This document shows, one piece after another, positions 8,658 to 17,961 of a stretch of 64,000 bases of DNA. Below the pieces are notes generated by a model. The model had not been told where the DNA came from, ran no database searches, and worked only from the letters and a program-made list of their open reading frames with translations. The position numbers and the translations under genes were made by a program. The stretch is from contig NZ_JAANOP010000007.1 of NCBI RefSeq assembly GCF_011250515.1, positions 62,001 through 126,000 on the forward strand, given 5' to 3'. How positions within the stretch are numbered: position 1 is the stretch's first letter; each line of letters starts with the position of its first letter. This DNA is from Aquirufa ecclesiirivi. GTDB lineage: Bacteria > Bacteroidota > Bacteroidia > Cytophagales > Spirosomataceae.

Positions 8658-10039
8658 GCTTCATATCTTTTTAGGCTCACCAAATTAATGGGTATCTCTT
8701 GATCATTCCACGTGGAATGTATGGCCAAGGCTGCCCCTAAAGAACTAGCCTGTGCTACTTCGGCTCCATAAACAGCTAATTGGGGAAATGCAAAGGCCAA
8801 AAGCTGCATATAAATATCATTTTTGCTAAATCCTCCATCGACTAAAATGCGATCTACTGGTGATGAATCTAACAATAAACGTAAGGAATATATCTGCTGA
8901 ACAACCAAATCTACCATAAACTGTTGGTATGCTTGTTCAAAGTTTTCAAAATGACTCAAATCTCTAAATTCAAAACCTGAATTCGCTAAAAAAGCAGCAT
9001 TAGCCTCTTTCAAGGAAGGCATTTTGTTCTTTATTTGATCGCTCAATAGCGCATTTAAATGTGTGGAATAAGGTACTTTTAAATGGGCTTTTTTATCTAC
9101 ACCAAAATGAGCTTGCAATCTTTTCAATTGAATTTCATGTTCATTGCCTGCAAACAATCGAGCGGCCTTAACTGGCTTACCATTGTATTGCAAAAATGAC
9201 AAAACATCGTTTTTCAATTCAACGGGCGTCAAAGGTTGGGCATTGAAGGGATGCATGGAAATACACCATGTCCCAGTGGAAAGCAACAAAAAAGGTTCTT
9301 TAAACTGCATCAAATAGGGTATCAATGCAGATGATGAATCATGTAAACCTACCCCAACAGGTAAATTTGATGAACTCATCGGAAATGTTTGATTGGCTAA
9401 TACCGTATCTGGCAATAATGGTTTCAATCCTTCTTTTTCTACCCAATCATGATAACGTTGATGATCAAAATCCCACAAATGTGTATGACAACCCACCGAA
9501 GTTAATTCTGTATAAAACTGATGAGTAAATAAACTGGACAAATAATTGGGCCAATGTAATACCCAGCGAATACCCTTATCTTGATTTTTAGAAGCCGTAG
9601 CCATCCAATAAGCCATCATGCCCGAATTCAAACTCCCTAAAATAGGCGATGCGGTGGCTCTAGCAACTTCAGATTCTCCACCATAACGCGCATAAAATTC
9701 AGTAGCTAAATCAGCAGGAAATGGCTTTAAATAATTGTATAAAGGTAAAACTGCTTTTCCCTCTGCATTGACAAATACAACCGTAGCACCATAACCTGAA
9801 AAATTTAAGGCTAATACCTCAAATCGAGGGTCTTGCTGCACTTCGGCAAAAGAAGCTAATACCCACGATTGTACAGATGCTAAATCTTCTCCCATGAAAC
9901 CATCTTCATCTGGTATCTCAGGGAAATTTTGACTTTTCTCAAATACAATACGGTAGTTTTTATCCCAAAGGAATAATTTCTTATTGGTTTTGCCAATATC
10001 AAAAATTGCAATTACGGGAAGTTTCTCCACCATTGACAT
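8648..10039 (-). CDS. FGGY-family carbohydrate kinase, probable L-rhamnulokinase
   Basis: This 463-residue kinase has the ATPase-fold phosphate-1 loop as FDIGKTNKKLFLWD at residues 13-26 and the adenosine-site segment ILVDGGFSKNDIYMQLLAF near residue 400. Its sequence class is that of atypical FGGY kinases found in Bacteroidota rhamnose and fucose loci. Because it lies 2 bp after rhaI and in one operon with a RhaEW fusion, phosphorylation of L-rhamnulose to L-rhamnulose 1-phosphate is the likely reaction. L-fuculose or another ketose remains possible on sequence alone. It overlaps lutA by 10 bp. Confidence 0.85.
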   Translation of the reverse strand: MSMVEKLPVIAIFDIGKTNKKLFLWDKNYRIVFEKSQNFPEIPDEDGFMGEDLASVQSWVLASFAEVQQDPRFEVLALNFSGYGATVVFVNAEGKAVLPLYNYLKPFPADLATEFYARYGGESEVARATASPILGSLNSGMMAYWMATASKNQDKGIRWVLHWPNYLSSLFTHQFYTELTSVGCHTHLWDFDHQRYHDWVEKEGLKPLLPDTVLANQTFPMSSSNLPVGVGLHDSSSALIPYLMQFKEPFLLLSTGTWCISMHPFNAQPLTPVELKNDVLSFLQYNGKPVKAARLFAGNEHEIQLKRLQAHFGVDKKAHLKVPYSTHLNALLSDQIKNKMPSLKEANAAFLANSGFEFRDLSHFENFEQAYQQFMVDLVVQQIYSLRLLLDSSPVDRILVDGGFSKNDIYMQLLAFAFPQLAVYGAEVAQASSLGAALAIHSTWNDQEIPINLVSLKRYEACE

Positions 10040-10041
10040 CT

Positions 10042-11313
10042 TTATAATCCCGTAGCTTGGGTTTTGGCTCCTCTTTGTTGAATCAACTGATTTCTAATTC
10101 CTAAGTCGCGGAACAAAGCCATAGGATCTAAGGCCCCTCCTAATTCTAATCTTGCCTGCGCTACCAGTGAACGTACATCCGTACGGAACGCTGTTTGCAA
10201 GATTTCTTGACAAGCTACTACATCATTGGCATTTCTGGCTGCTTCCAAGGCAGTACGATCTACTAATAGTGCTTGGGCATAGGCCATTTGAATGGCCTCC
10301 ACCGATTGTAACAAATCTTCTAAAGGATCTTTCACATTGTGAGAAGCATCAATCATCCAACCTAAATCTTTAGCATGATTCATTCCTTTCGCATCCATTC
10401 CATCCACTAATTCATTGAAAATCAAGAATAACTGGTAGGGTTTGATCGACCCAGCAGTCAAATCATCGTCTCCATATTTGGAATCATTGAAATGGAATCC
10501 TCCTAATTTACCCTCCATCAACAATAAAGAAACTATTTGCTCGATATTGGCATTGGGTAAATGATGACCTAAATCCACCAAGGTAAATGCTTTTTCGCCC
10601 AATTTATTCACCATGGAATACGATTGGCCCCAATCTCCTACGGTAGTCGAGTAAAAGTTAGGTTCGTAAGCTTTGTATTCTAAAAACAACTTCCAGTCGC
10701 CCGGTAAAGCGGCGTAGATTTCTTTCAAACTATCAACGGTACGTTCATACGCCTTTCTGAAATTCAACTGACCAGGAAAGCAAGAACCATCTGATAACCA
10801 TACGGTTAATGATTTAGAACCTAAATCAATTCCTTGTTGGATAACTTCGATATTGTGCTGAACGGCTTGTTTTCTTACCGCTGCATCCACATGTTGCAAG
10901 GAACCAAATTTATAGCTCAATGCTTGATTCGCTTGATCTTGAAACGTATTTGAATTAACGGCATCAAAGGCTAAACCATGTTGAGCTGCTAAGGCTTTTA
11001 TAGCCGTAGGATTGGTGGTACTATCCCAAGGAATGTGCAAGGAAATGGCTCCCGATGTTTGATTCAGCGCATGCAATAATCCTACATCAGCAATTTTCTC
11101 CTCTAAATTACGAGGCTCTCCCCCTCCAGAAAAACGACCAAATCGCGTCCCACCTGTGCCTAAGGCCCAAGATGGAATCGCGATCTGAAAATCTTTCAAT
11201 TTGGTAATTAAATCAGATGGAATGGCTACCTCTGAATTAATAAAAGCATATCTTCTTTCGTGCGCAGCTAAACGAAGCGCATTGTGGTCGTGTAATTTAT
11301 CTCCAACAAACAT
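10042..11313 (-). CDS. rhaI: L-rhamnose isomerase, Pseudomonas stutzeri-type (RhaI)
   Basis: This 423-residue TIM-barrel isomerase is of the RhaI type, distinct from the E. coli RhaA family. The opening ALGTGGTRFGRFSGGGEPR matches the substrate-lid region of this family. Metal-site segments are visible as FLEYKAYEPNFYSTTVGDW, LVDLGHHLPNANIEQ, FHFNDSKYGDDDL and WMIDASHN. It converts L-rhamnose to L-rhamnulose with divalent metal, in the cytoplasm. It follows the aldolase-dehydrogenase gene by 15 bp and precedes the kinase by 2 bp. Enzymes of this type accept several sugars, so a wider in vivo range is possible. Confidence 0.92.
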   Translation of the reverse strand: MFVGDKLHDHNALRLAAHERRYAFINSEVAIPSDLITKLKDFQIAIPSWALGTGGTRFGRFSGGGEPRNLEEKIADVGLLHALNQTSGAISLHIPWDSTTNPTAIKALAAQHGLAFDAVNSNTFQDQANQALSYKFGSLQHVDAAVRKQAVQHNIEVIQQGIDLGSKSLTVWLSDGSCFPGQLNFRKAYERTVDSLKEIYAALPGDWKLFLEYKAYEPNFYSTTVGDWGQSYSMVNKLGEKAFTLVDLGHHLPNANIEQIVSLLLMEGKLGGFHFNDSKYGDDDLTAGSIKPYQLFLIFNELVDGMDAKGMNHAKDLGWMIDASHNVKDPLEDLLQSVEAIQMAYAQALLVDRTALEAARNANDVVACQEILQTAFRTDVRSLVAQARLELGGALDPMALFRDLGIRNQLIQQRGAKTQATGL

Positions 11314-11328
11314 GTAATTCTCTGCGAT

Positions 11329-13452
11329 TTAACGTAAAAATCCTGCTGCAACTCCACCATCTACGTTCAATGCATTTCCGGTAGATTTATGCAATAATCC
11401 ACCAACAAATGCATAACATGCGTTGGCTATATCTTCTGGTAAAATAGATTGATTCAATAAAGTTCGCTTCGCATAGAATGCCGGTAATTCTTCTACCTTA
11501 ATTCCGTATGCTTTAGCACGTCCTTCAGCCCAACCACCGGCCCAAATATTGGAATCTGCAATCACCGCATCTGGATTCACCGTATTCACACGAATGCGAT
11601 CTGGCCCTAATTCAGCTGCTAATAAACGCGTCATATGTGCCTGTGCAGCTTTAGCCGAACCATAACCTGCGTTATTTGGACCCGCCACAAAAGCATTTTT
11701 AGAAACAATATTGACGATATCTCCACCTAAGTTTTGCTTGCGCATAATGGCCACAGCCGCTTGACTAACTAAGAACTGGCCCTTCACTAAAATATCAAAT
11801 AAGCGATCCCAATCTTGTTGAGTATGCTCTAAAATACCTTTTGAAATACTAATACCTGCGTTGTTCACGATCACATCCACCCCACCAAAAGCTAAACATG
11901 CTTCACCCATCGCATTTTCAATGGATTCTTGACTAGTAACATCGGCTAAGACAGTAGATACAGAATCTTTACCAAATAAAGCAGTAAATTCCTTCTTTGC
12001 CTCCTCCATACGCTCCGCATTCACGTCGTTAATCACCACGCAAGCACCTTCTTGAGCCATTTTCTTAGCAATGGCCTTACCTATTCCTCCTGCTGAACCT
12101 GTCACAAATGCCACACGGCCCGACATGCTCTTTGGTTTTGGCATACGTTGTAATTTCGCTTCTTCCAATAACCAATACTCAATATCAAATGCCTCTTGGC
12201 GAGGTAATGACGTGTATTTAGAAATTGCTTCCGCCCCACGCATCACATTGATGGCATTGGTATAGAATTCTGCTGCCACACGTGCCGTTTGCTTATCTTT
12301 CGCAAAAGTAAACATACCAACCCCTGGATATAAAATAACCACTGGATTTGGATCACGCATCGCAGGGCTGTTTGAGCGAGCACAAGTAGCGTGGTATTCT
12401 GCATACATCACACGATAAGCCTCAAACAAGGGTTGAATTTGTGCCTTGATTCCATCCACATCAGATAAATCTTGATCTGGCTTCAAATTTAATACCAAAG
12501 GGGAAATTTTGGTACGTAAAAAGTGATCTGGACAAGAAGTTCCCAATGGAGCCAATACATCCAAATCATTCGAATTAATGAATTGAAGCACACGCTCATC
12601 ATCGGAGAAATGTCCAATCATCTGCACATATGAAGAGCAGAAACCTCTCAACACGGGCGCAATTGCTTTCGCTTGAGAAATACGTTTATCCGTTTCTAAG
12701 GAAGCTATCTTAGGGCCTCCAAAAACAGGTCTTGTCTTGCCTTCATTTTGCTTAATATATTCTGCACACTTCTCAATTACGTCAAGTGTGTTTAAATAAC
12801 AATCATAAGATGTATCAGCCCAAGTAAACAATCCATGTGAACCTAACATGATACCACGCAATTGAATCCCTTTCGCTGCTGCCTCTTGCAAGCAAGCACG
12901 CAATTGTAGACCCAAATCAAATCCAGGACGCTGCCAGCCAACCCAACCAATCTGTCCTCCAAATAATTCTTCCGTGATTTTCTTTCCGTCCTTAGCTGCT
13001 GCGATCGCAATTGCCGCATCAGGGTGTAAGTGATCAATGTGTTTGAATGGCAAGAAACCATGCAAAGGTGTATCAATGGACGGTGCTTTAGAAGCTAAAT
13101 CAAAGATGCAATGGTTAAACAATTCCACCATTTCATCTTCATGCTCTAAACCACGATAGACATTCTCTAAGCTCAATAAACGATCCAAATACAAGGCAGC
13201 ACAACCAGATTTTTTCAAAGTACCAATGTCTCCACCAGAACCCTTAATCCACATCACTTCTGTTTCTTGTCCTGTTAAAGGATCTTTATCTTTTATTTTG
13301 ACCGAGGTATTTCCACCTCCATAGTTTGTAATTCTTAAATCTGCTCCAAGAATATTGGATCTGTAAATAAATAAATCTACCTCGTTTCCAGATAAAGACG
13401 CTGCTTTTGAATCCTCCCACAGGTAGGATACATGCTGATAATTTTGGGACAT
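11329..13452 (-). CDS. Bifunctional rhamnulose-1-phosphate aldolase / lactaldehyde dehydrogenase (RhaEW fusion)
   Basis: The N-terminal half (to about residue 430) is a class II aldolase domain with the metal ligands in PFKHIDHLHPDA and a GSHGLFTW segment. The C-terminal half is a short-chain dehydrogenase with TGSAGGIGKAIA, NNAGIS and the catalytic YGSAK. Such fusions (RhaEW, YuxG in Bacillus) split L-rhamnulose 1-phosphate into DHAP and L-lactaldehyde, then oxidise lactaldehyde to L-lactate with NAD. I placed the start at the ATG at 13452, preceded by an AAGGAG ribosome site, rather than at a TTG 12 codons upstream; this gives 707 residues. It is the first gene of the operon. Confidence 0.93.
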   Translation of the reverse strand: MSQNYQHVSYLWEDSKAASLSGNEVDLFIYRSNILGADLRITNYGGGNTSVKIKDKDPLTGQETEVMWIKGSGGDIGTLKKSGCAALYLDRLLSLENVYRGLEHEDEMVELFNHCIFDLASKAPSIDTPLHGFLPFKHIDHLHPDAAIAIAAAKDGKKITEELFGGQIGWVGWQRPGFDLGLQLRACLQEAAAKGIQLRGIMLGSHGLFTWADTSYDCYLNTLDVIEKCAEYIKQNEGKTRPVFGGPKIASLETDKRISQAKAIAPVLRGFCSSYVQMIGHFSDDERVLQFINSNDLDVLAPLGTSCPDHFLRTKISPLVLNLKPDQDLSDVDGIKAQIQPLFEAYRVMYAEYHATCARSNSPAMRDPNPVVILYPGVGMFTFAKDKQTARVAAEFYTNAINVMRGAEAISKYTSLPRQEAFDIEYWLLEEAKLQRMPKPKSMSGRVAFVTGSAGGIGKAIAKKMAQEGACVVINDVNAERMEEAKKEFTALFGKDSVSTVLADVTSQESIENAMGEACLAFGGVDVIVNNAGISISKGILEHTQQDWDRLFDILVKGQFLVSQAAVAIMRKQNLGGDIVNIVSKNAFVAGPNNAGYGSAKAAQAHMTRLLAAELGPDRIRVNTVNPDAVIADSNIWAGGWAEGRAKAYGIKVEELPAFYAKRTLLNQSILPEDIANACYAFVGGLLHKSTGNALNVDGGVAAGFLR

Positions 13453-13497
13453 ATCTCCTTTTTTTTCAGTAAAATTAAATCTTGTCAAGTTAAAACC

Positions 13498-13523
13498 GTC
13501 CTAGTCTTTATAAGGACAGTCCT
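13498..13523 (-). promoter_or_regulatory. Candidate operator with three GTCCT/AGGAC half-sites upstream of the rhamnose operon
   Basis: Between the M20 hydrolase stop and the RhaEW start lie GTCCT at 13498-13502, AGGAC at 13513-13517 and GTCCT at 13519-13523. The last two form the 11-bp palindrome AGGACAGTCCT, and the first two form an 11-bp-spaced dyad. This arrangement looks like a repressor or activator site (dimers of a GntR-, LacI- or AraC-type protein are all possible). No regulator gene lies in the operon, and no clear -33/-7 pair is seen, so the role is inferred from position and symmetry. Confidence 0.45.
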
Positions 13524-13527
13524 ATTT

Positions 13528-14862
13528 TTATTTCTTACTCTTTTTTGCCACCGGCATAGCTTGTTCAAAATAATCAACCACTAAATGGCTCAATGCTTTC
13601 ACTCCAAGCTGAAATCCAGACTCATCTATCTGAAAATCAGGTGTATGGTGACTCGCCACCGGTACGTTCAACTTATCCAAAGGTCTTCCTCCCAAAAAGA
13701 AAAAGAATCCAGGGATTTTTTCTTGAAAAAAACTAAAATCTTCCGCACCCGTGTGCGCTGGCTTTAGAAGCACTTTATCTCGTCCATTCAACTCTATAAG
13801 CGAAGGAAGCATTTTATCTACTAAGTTCACATCATTGATGGTGGCAGGATAACCCGTACCTATGTGTACATCTGCTACGGCTCCCCCACTTTTGGCTATA
13901 TTGGTTGCGATATCCGTAATTCGCTGATGTACTAATTTTCTTTGTTCTGTTCCAAAAGTTCGAATCGTTCCAATCATACTCGCACTCTCCGGAATAATGT
14001 TATATCGAATACCACTATGAATAGCCCCTACTGTTACTATCGCTGGATCTTCAGGTAAATTAACGTTTCTACTCACAATGGTTTGTAAACCCAAAATGAT
14101 TTGAGAAGAAATTACTATTGGGTCAATCCCTTGCCAAGGGTAGGCTCCATGAGCTTGCTTTCCTTTAACTTGAATGTCCAATTCGTCTACTGCAGCCATG
14201 GTAGCTCCTGGACGATACTGTATCGTTCCTGTGGCAGCCTCCGCCATGATATGTAAGCCAAAAATAGCATCCACTTTAGGATTTTCTAATACCCCTTCCT
14301 GAACCATTAATTCAGCCCCTGAAACAATTTTCTCTCCTCTAGCTCCATATACTCCTTCCTCTGCTGGCTGAAAAATAAATTTCACAGTACCTGCTAAATT
14401 GGCTTTTTCAGAGGCCAAAATTTCGGCAACTGACATCAAAATAGCCATGTGACTATCATGACCACAGGCATGCATAATCCCCGTTTTCTGACCGTTATAT
14501 TCCGTTGTGACCGTCGACTTAAACGGCAAATCTCCTCGTTCTGTCACAGGTAAACCATCCATGTCGGCACGCAAAGCTACCACAGGTCCAGGTTTGGCTC
14601 CTTTCAGTATACCCACCACACCTGTTTTAGCCACTTTTTCTTGCACCTCTATCCCCAATGACCTCAAATGTGCTGCAATAATACCTGCAGTACGGATCTC
14701 GTTATTCCCCAATTCAGGATGTTCATGAAAATCCCTTCTCCAAGAAATCGTTTTCGATTCCATGGCTTTCGCTTTTTGATTGATGATTGGCTTGAGTAAA
14801 GCTTGAGAAAAAGCCAAGGGGCCAAGGAGTAATAAGGCAGGTAAATAAATAAATGCTTTCAT
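13528..14862 (-). CDS. Exported M20-family amidohydrolase/peptidase
   Basis: This 444-residue protein has a cleavable signal peptide (MKAFIYLPALLLLGPLAFSQ) and then an M20D-type amidohydrolase (HipO/AbgB-like). The metal-binding segments VALRADMDGLPVTE (about residues 95-108), MHACGHDSHMAIL (about 128-140) and PAEEGVYG are intact, as is the late HTGAEDFSFF motif. Family members hydrolyse N-acyl amino acids, hippurate or aminoacyl conjugates using two metals. Periplasmic placement is predicted. It lies upstream of the rhamnose operon on the same strand, with a short gap holding a candidate operator, so separate transcription is likely. Substrate unknown. Confidence 0.9.
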   Translation of the reverse strand: MKAFIYLPALLLLGPLAFSQALLKPIINQKAKAMESKTISWRRDFHEHPELGNNEIRTAGIIAAHLRSLGIEVQEKVAKTGVVGILKGAKPGPVVALRADMDGLPVTERGDLPFKSTVTTEYNGQKTGIMHACGHDSHMAILMSVAEILASEKANLAGTVKFIFQPAEEGVYGARGEKIVSGAELMVQEGVLENPKVDAIFGLHIMAEAATGTIQYRPGATMAAVDELDIQVKGKQAHGAYPWQGIDPIVISSQIILGLQTIVSRNVNLPEDPAIVTVGAIHSGIRYNIIPESASMIGTIRTFGTEQRKLVHQRITDIATNIAKSGGAVADVHIGTGYPATINDVNLVDKMLPSLIELNGRDKVLLKPAHTGAEDFSFFQEKIPGFFFFLGGRPLDKLNVPVASHHTPDFQIDESGFQLGVKALSHLVVDYFEQAMPVAKKSKK

Positions 14863-14880
14863 ATTCGGGCTTATTTTATA

Positions 14881-14911
14881 GCAAACAAAAGGAAAGAGCT
14901 GGGCTCTTTCC
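14881..14911 (-). terminator. Rho-independent terminator after the TIM-barrel gene
   Basis: A perfect 9-bp stem, GGAAAGAGC with loop CCA and GCTCTTTCC as read on the minus strand, is followed by the T-rich run TTTTGTTT. It lies about 80 bp after the stop of the exported sugar isomerase-like gene (14993-15916) and just before the start of the M20 gene, so it separates the two. Confidence 0.75.
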
Positions 14912-14992
14912 TTGACAATTCATTCATGCAATATACAAAAAATCAAATCGTATGATAGCTTCAAGATTTCTAATCCGTCTAGCTTACCATAT

Positions 14993-15916
14993 CTAAGAAA
15001 CGTAACCCCACTTCTTCATTATTTCTAAATCCTCTTTCACGCAATCAATCGGCTTTTTACCTTGATATGATTCTTGCTCAATGATGAAATGCTTGGTTCC
15101 ACCTTTCTTTTCTCCCAACTTCACCATATCCAACACAGAAATAATTCCAGTGCCTAAAATGGTACTTTCGTATTTCTCTCCATGTCCTGGAGCCGCTGCA
15201 ATCTCATCTTTTACGTGCATGGAAACAAAACGACCCGGATATTTCTTCAATATATCCGCAGGAACTCCACCTCCATTAATCATATTACCTATGTCTAATT
15301 GCTGAGCAACCAATTTCGAATCCGTGTTTTCCATGATTAAATCAAACAAAGTCACGCCATCCAATTTCTCAGAAAATTCAAAATCATGGTTATGATATCC
15401 AAAACGCATGCCTGACTTTTGGCATAACTCTCCCGACTTATTAAACACATCCATGTAAGTTTTGAATAAGCTAGAAGATGTACGAATCGACTTATCCAAA
15501 GATGGACTGATTACGATCTCTTGACCGCAAACTGCAGCATCTTCAACGGTATATTTCCACAAATCGGTAAATTCCTTTTTAGACTCATCCCAATGTTGTT
15601 TACCCATCACCGTATGACCACTCGGCATTTTCATACCTAATCCGTCCAATCTCTTTCTAAATTCTTGTGCTGACCAACCATAAAACTTACGGTTCACATA
15701 ATTAGCATGCTCTACATATTTGTAGCCCATTTCTGCCAATTTTGTCAAAGTTCCCATAGGGTCAACTTTCATATCCTCCCGAATGGAGTACAATTGAACA
15801 CCTACTATTTTTTTGGCTTTGGCATTGGCTAGGGCCTCCCATGTCGATGAAGTAAAGGCTGCTGCTCCTAAAGCAATAGCTCCTTTCTGTAAAAATGATC
15901 TACGCGATGAATTCAT
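14993..15916 (-). CDS. Tat-exported TIM-barrel sugar isomerase/epimerase-like protein
   Basis: This 307-residue protein begins with a twin-arginine leader (SSRRSFLQKGAIALGAAAF) and continues as an AP endonuclease family 2/xylose isomerase-like TIM barrel. Supporting segments are VGVQLYSIREDM at the first strand, FGYHNHDFEF, QLDIGNMINGGG and SMHVKDEI, which place the usual His, Asp and Glu metal ligands. Exported members of this family occur widely in Bacteroidota beside Gfo/Idh/MocA oxidoreductases. It is monocistronic here, with a terminator about 80 bp downstream and rarA divergent upstream. Substrate is not known. Confidence 0.88.
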   Translation of the reverse strand: MNSSRRSFLQKGAIALGAAAFTSSTWEALANAKAKKIVGVQLYSIREDMKVDPMGTLTKLAEMGYKYVEHANYVNRKFYGWSAQEFRKRLDGLGMKMPSGHTVMGKQHWDESKKEFTDLWKYTVEDAAVCGQEIVISPSLDKSIRTSSSLFKTYMDVFNKSGELCQKSGMRFGYHNHDFEFSEKLDGVTLFDLIMENTDSKLVAQQLDIGNMINGGGVPADILKKYPGRFVSMHVKDEIAAAPGHGEKYESTILGTGIISVLDMVKLGEKKGGTKHFIIEQESYQGKKPIDCVKEDLEIMKKWGYVS

Positions 15917-16047
15917 AATTATTTAGATTTATTTATCTTTCAAAATTAGAATTCTAAATGAATTATTTATCCTTTTCTGAGATTATTTATCCTGATTCAT
16001 AAAAACTCCATCTCGGGTTTTAGTTAAAAAGCGTAACTTCGAATTCT

Positions 16048-17304
16048 ATGCAACCGCTCGCCGAACGAATGCGTCCTTCCTTACTGGAGGACTATATTGG
16101 ACAAGAACATTTGATGGGACCCCAAGGTCCCCTTCGAAGGGCTATTGATGCCGGACATTTACCTTCTTGTATCTTGTGGGGACCTCCAGGTGTTGGTAAA
16201 ACCACCTTAGCTGCATTATTAGCCACTGCCTTAAAAAGGACAATCTATACGCTTTCTGCGGTATCTTCTGGTGTCAAAGAGGTACGTGAAACCTTAGAAC
16301 TTGCCAAGAAAAACAGGATGTTTGAAGCCAATTCTCCCATCCTTTTTATCGATGAGATTCACCGCTTTTCTAAATCCCAACAAGATTCTTTATTAGGTGC
16401 TGTCGAAAAAGGAATCGTAACACTGATTGGCGCCACTACCGAAAACCCTTCTTTTGAAGTGATTTCCGCTTTGCTCTCTCGTTGCCAAGTGTATGTATTA
16501 CAACCGCTGCTTGAAAGCCACATGGTTCACATGCTGCAAAAAGCCATACAAGTAGATCCGCTTTTTAAAGGCAAAGAAATCACGCTTGAAGAAACTGATG
16601 CTCTCTACCATTTTTCAGGCGGAGATGGCAGGAAATTATACAACTTGTTTGAATTATTGGTGAGTTCGGCTAATTCAAATACATTGAACATCACCAATGC
16701 TTTAGTTACAGAAAGGTTACAAAAAAACCTGGCTTTGTACGATAAAGACGGAGAACAGCATTACGATATCATTTCGGCCTTTATTAAATCCATTCGAGGT
16801 TCAGATGCCAATGCAGCAGTATATTGGTTAGCTAGGATGCTTCAAGGCGGAGAATCCTTGGAATTTATTGGTCGACGATTACTTATTTTGGCTTCCGAAG
16901 ACATTGGTTTAGCAAATCCCAATGCATTATTATTAGCCCAAGCTTGTTTTGATTCCATACGGGTTATTGGTAATCCAGAGTCCCGCATTATCCTCTCACA
17001 AGCCGTTATTTATTTAGCCAATTCCCCCAAAAGCAATTCAGCCTATTTGGCCATTGATGAAGCCTTAGCTTTTGTAGAAAAAACAGGGAATTTACCCGTT
17101 CCCTTACATTTAAGAAATGCCCCTACTAAACTCATGAAAGAGCTGAATTATGGAGCTGATTATAAATACCCTCACAATTACCCCGGACATTGGGTTGCCC
17201 AAAATTACATGCCCGAATGGGATGGAATCCCTACTTTTTATCAGCCCGCCCAAAATCCAGCAGAAGATAAAATGCGTCCAAAAAATGCAAAAAAAGAAGA
17301 TTAA
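16048..17304 (+). CDS. rarA: Replication-associated recombination protein RarA (MgsA)
   Basis: This 418-residue AAA+ ATPase acts at stalled replication forks. It shows the family opening PLAERMRPSLLEDYIGQEHL, Walker A GPPGVGKTT at about residues 50-58, Walker B LFIDEIHRF, and sensor GATTENPSF. The C-terminal clamp-loader-like region contains the typical IRGSDANAAVYWLARML and LASEDIGLANP. Length fits. Its TAA stop overlaps the stop of the convergent thiamine pyrophosphokinase gene by 4 bp. A TAACTTCG box at 16034-16041 close to the ATG may be a -7 element, giving a very short leader. Confidence 0.96.
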   Translation: MQPLAERMRPSLLEDYIGQEHLMGPQGPLRRAIDAGHLPSCILWGPPGVGKTTLAALLATALKRTIYTLSAVSSGVKEVRETLELAKKNRMFEANSPILFIDEIHRFSKSQQDSLLGAVEKGIVTLIGATTENPSFEVISALLSRCQVYVLQPLLESHMVHMLQKAIQVDPLFKGKEITLEETDALYHFSGGDGRKLYNLFELLVSSANSNTLNITNALVTERLQKNLALYDKDGEQHYDIISAFIKSIRGSDANAAVYWLARMLQGGESLEFIGRRLLILASEDIGLANPNALLLAQACFDSIRVIGNPESRIILSQAVIYLANSPKSNSAYLAIDEALAFVEKTGNLPVPLHLRNAPTKLMKELNYGADYKYPHNYPGHWVAQNYMPEWDGIPTFYQPAQNPAEDKMRPKNAKKED

Positions 17305-17960
17305 TCGTGGCACTCCATCAGGAGCAATTGACCGCTTTCGTAGGTGATTTTCACCATCCCATCCGCTTTTGTCACATTGCTTGAGCCCGTTCTTTGGCCT
17401 ATACACAGATCCAAACAATCTAATTCATACAACAATCCCGAACTGGAAATTTGTTTTGCCTCCGCCAAAGGCATCAATGAAATGGATGTGCCCTCTGGAT
17501 ACCACTTTTCAAATACGGGTGGCAATAAATAACTGACCGAATAGTCGTCAATCATTACTATTTTCAAATCTCGACCGTATTTGGCCATGGAATGAAAATT
17601 ATTGAGCGTGTGATCCATACGTTTTCCAGTAGCCCAAACTACATTCACACTGGGGTAGCCCTCCTCGATTAAATAGTCAAAAGCCTTTTCTAAATCGGTC
17701 TTATTTTGATCTGGCGTATGAATTTTCTTCAAGGGATAATCATCGTAATTATTTCCTGAACTAAACGACCGATCAAAATCTCCTAACCAAACATCCACTT
17801 TAATTCCCAATTCCACCACTCGCTCCAAGGCACCATCCAAGACGATGACTGTAGGAGACCATTCTAGCAACTGCTCTAAAAGATCGATTGAACATGCCTC
17901 TCCATTTGCAATGATTAAGGCGGGTTCTTGCTTATCTCGGATGATGTGGTGTGACGACAT
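17301..17960 (-). CDS. thiN: Thiamine pyrophosphokinase
   Basis: This 219-residue protein transfers pyrophosphate from ATP to thiamine to make thiamine diphosphate. Family motifs are VIVLDGALERVVELGI, the acidic WLGDFDRS, and PDQNKTDLEKAFDYL (the DxxKTD signature) around residues 83-97, followed by ATGKRMDHTLNNF. The C-terminal small beta domain ends with GMVKITYESGQLLLME. It is separated from moaC by a single base and overlaps rarA at the 3' end, so it is probably cotranscribed with moaC. No THI-box riboswitch is visible upstream. Confidence 0.9.
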   Translation of the reverse strand: MSSHHIIRDKQEPALIIANGEACSIDLLEQLLEWSPTVIVLDGALERVVELGIKVDVWLGDFDRSFSSGNNYDDYPLKKIHTPDQNKTDLEKAFDYLIEEGYPSVNVVWATGKRMDHTLNNFHSMAKYGRDLKIVMIDDYSVSYLLPPVFEKWYPEGTSISLMPLAEAKQISSSGLLYELDCLDLCIGQRTGSSNVTKADGMVKITYESGQLLLMECHD

Positions 17961-17961
17961 A

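Noticed and set aside
12843-13076. Small minus-strand frame inside the RhaEW gene
   Set aside because: It is an out-of-frame shadow of the larger conserved gene.
13453-13488. N-terminal extension of the RhaEW protein
   Set aside because: The frame begins with TTG and no ribosome site; a strong AAGGAG sits before the ATG at 13452.
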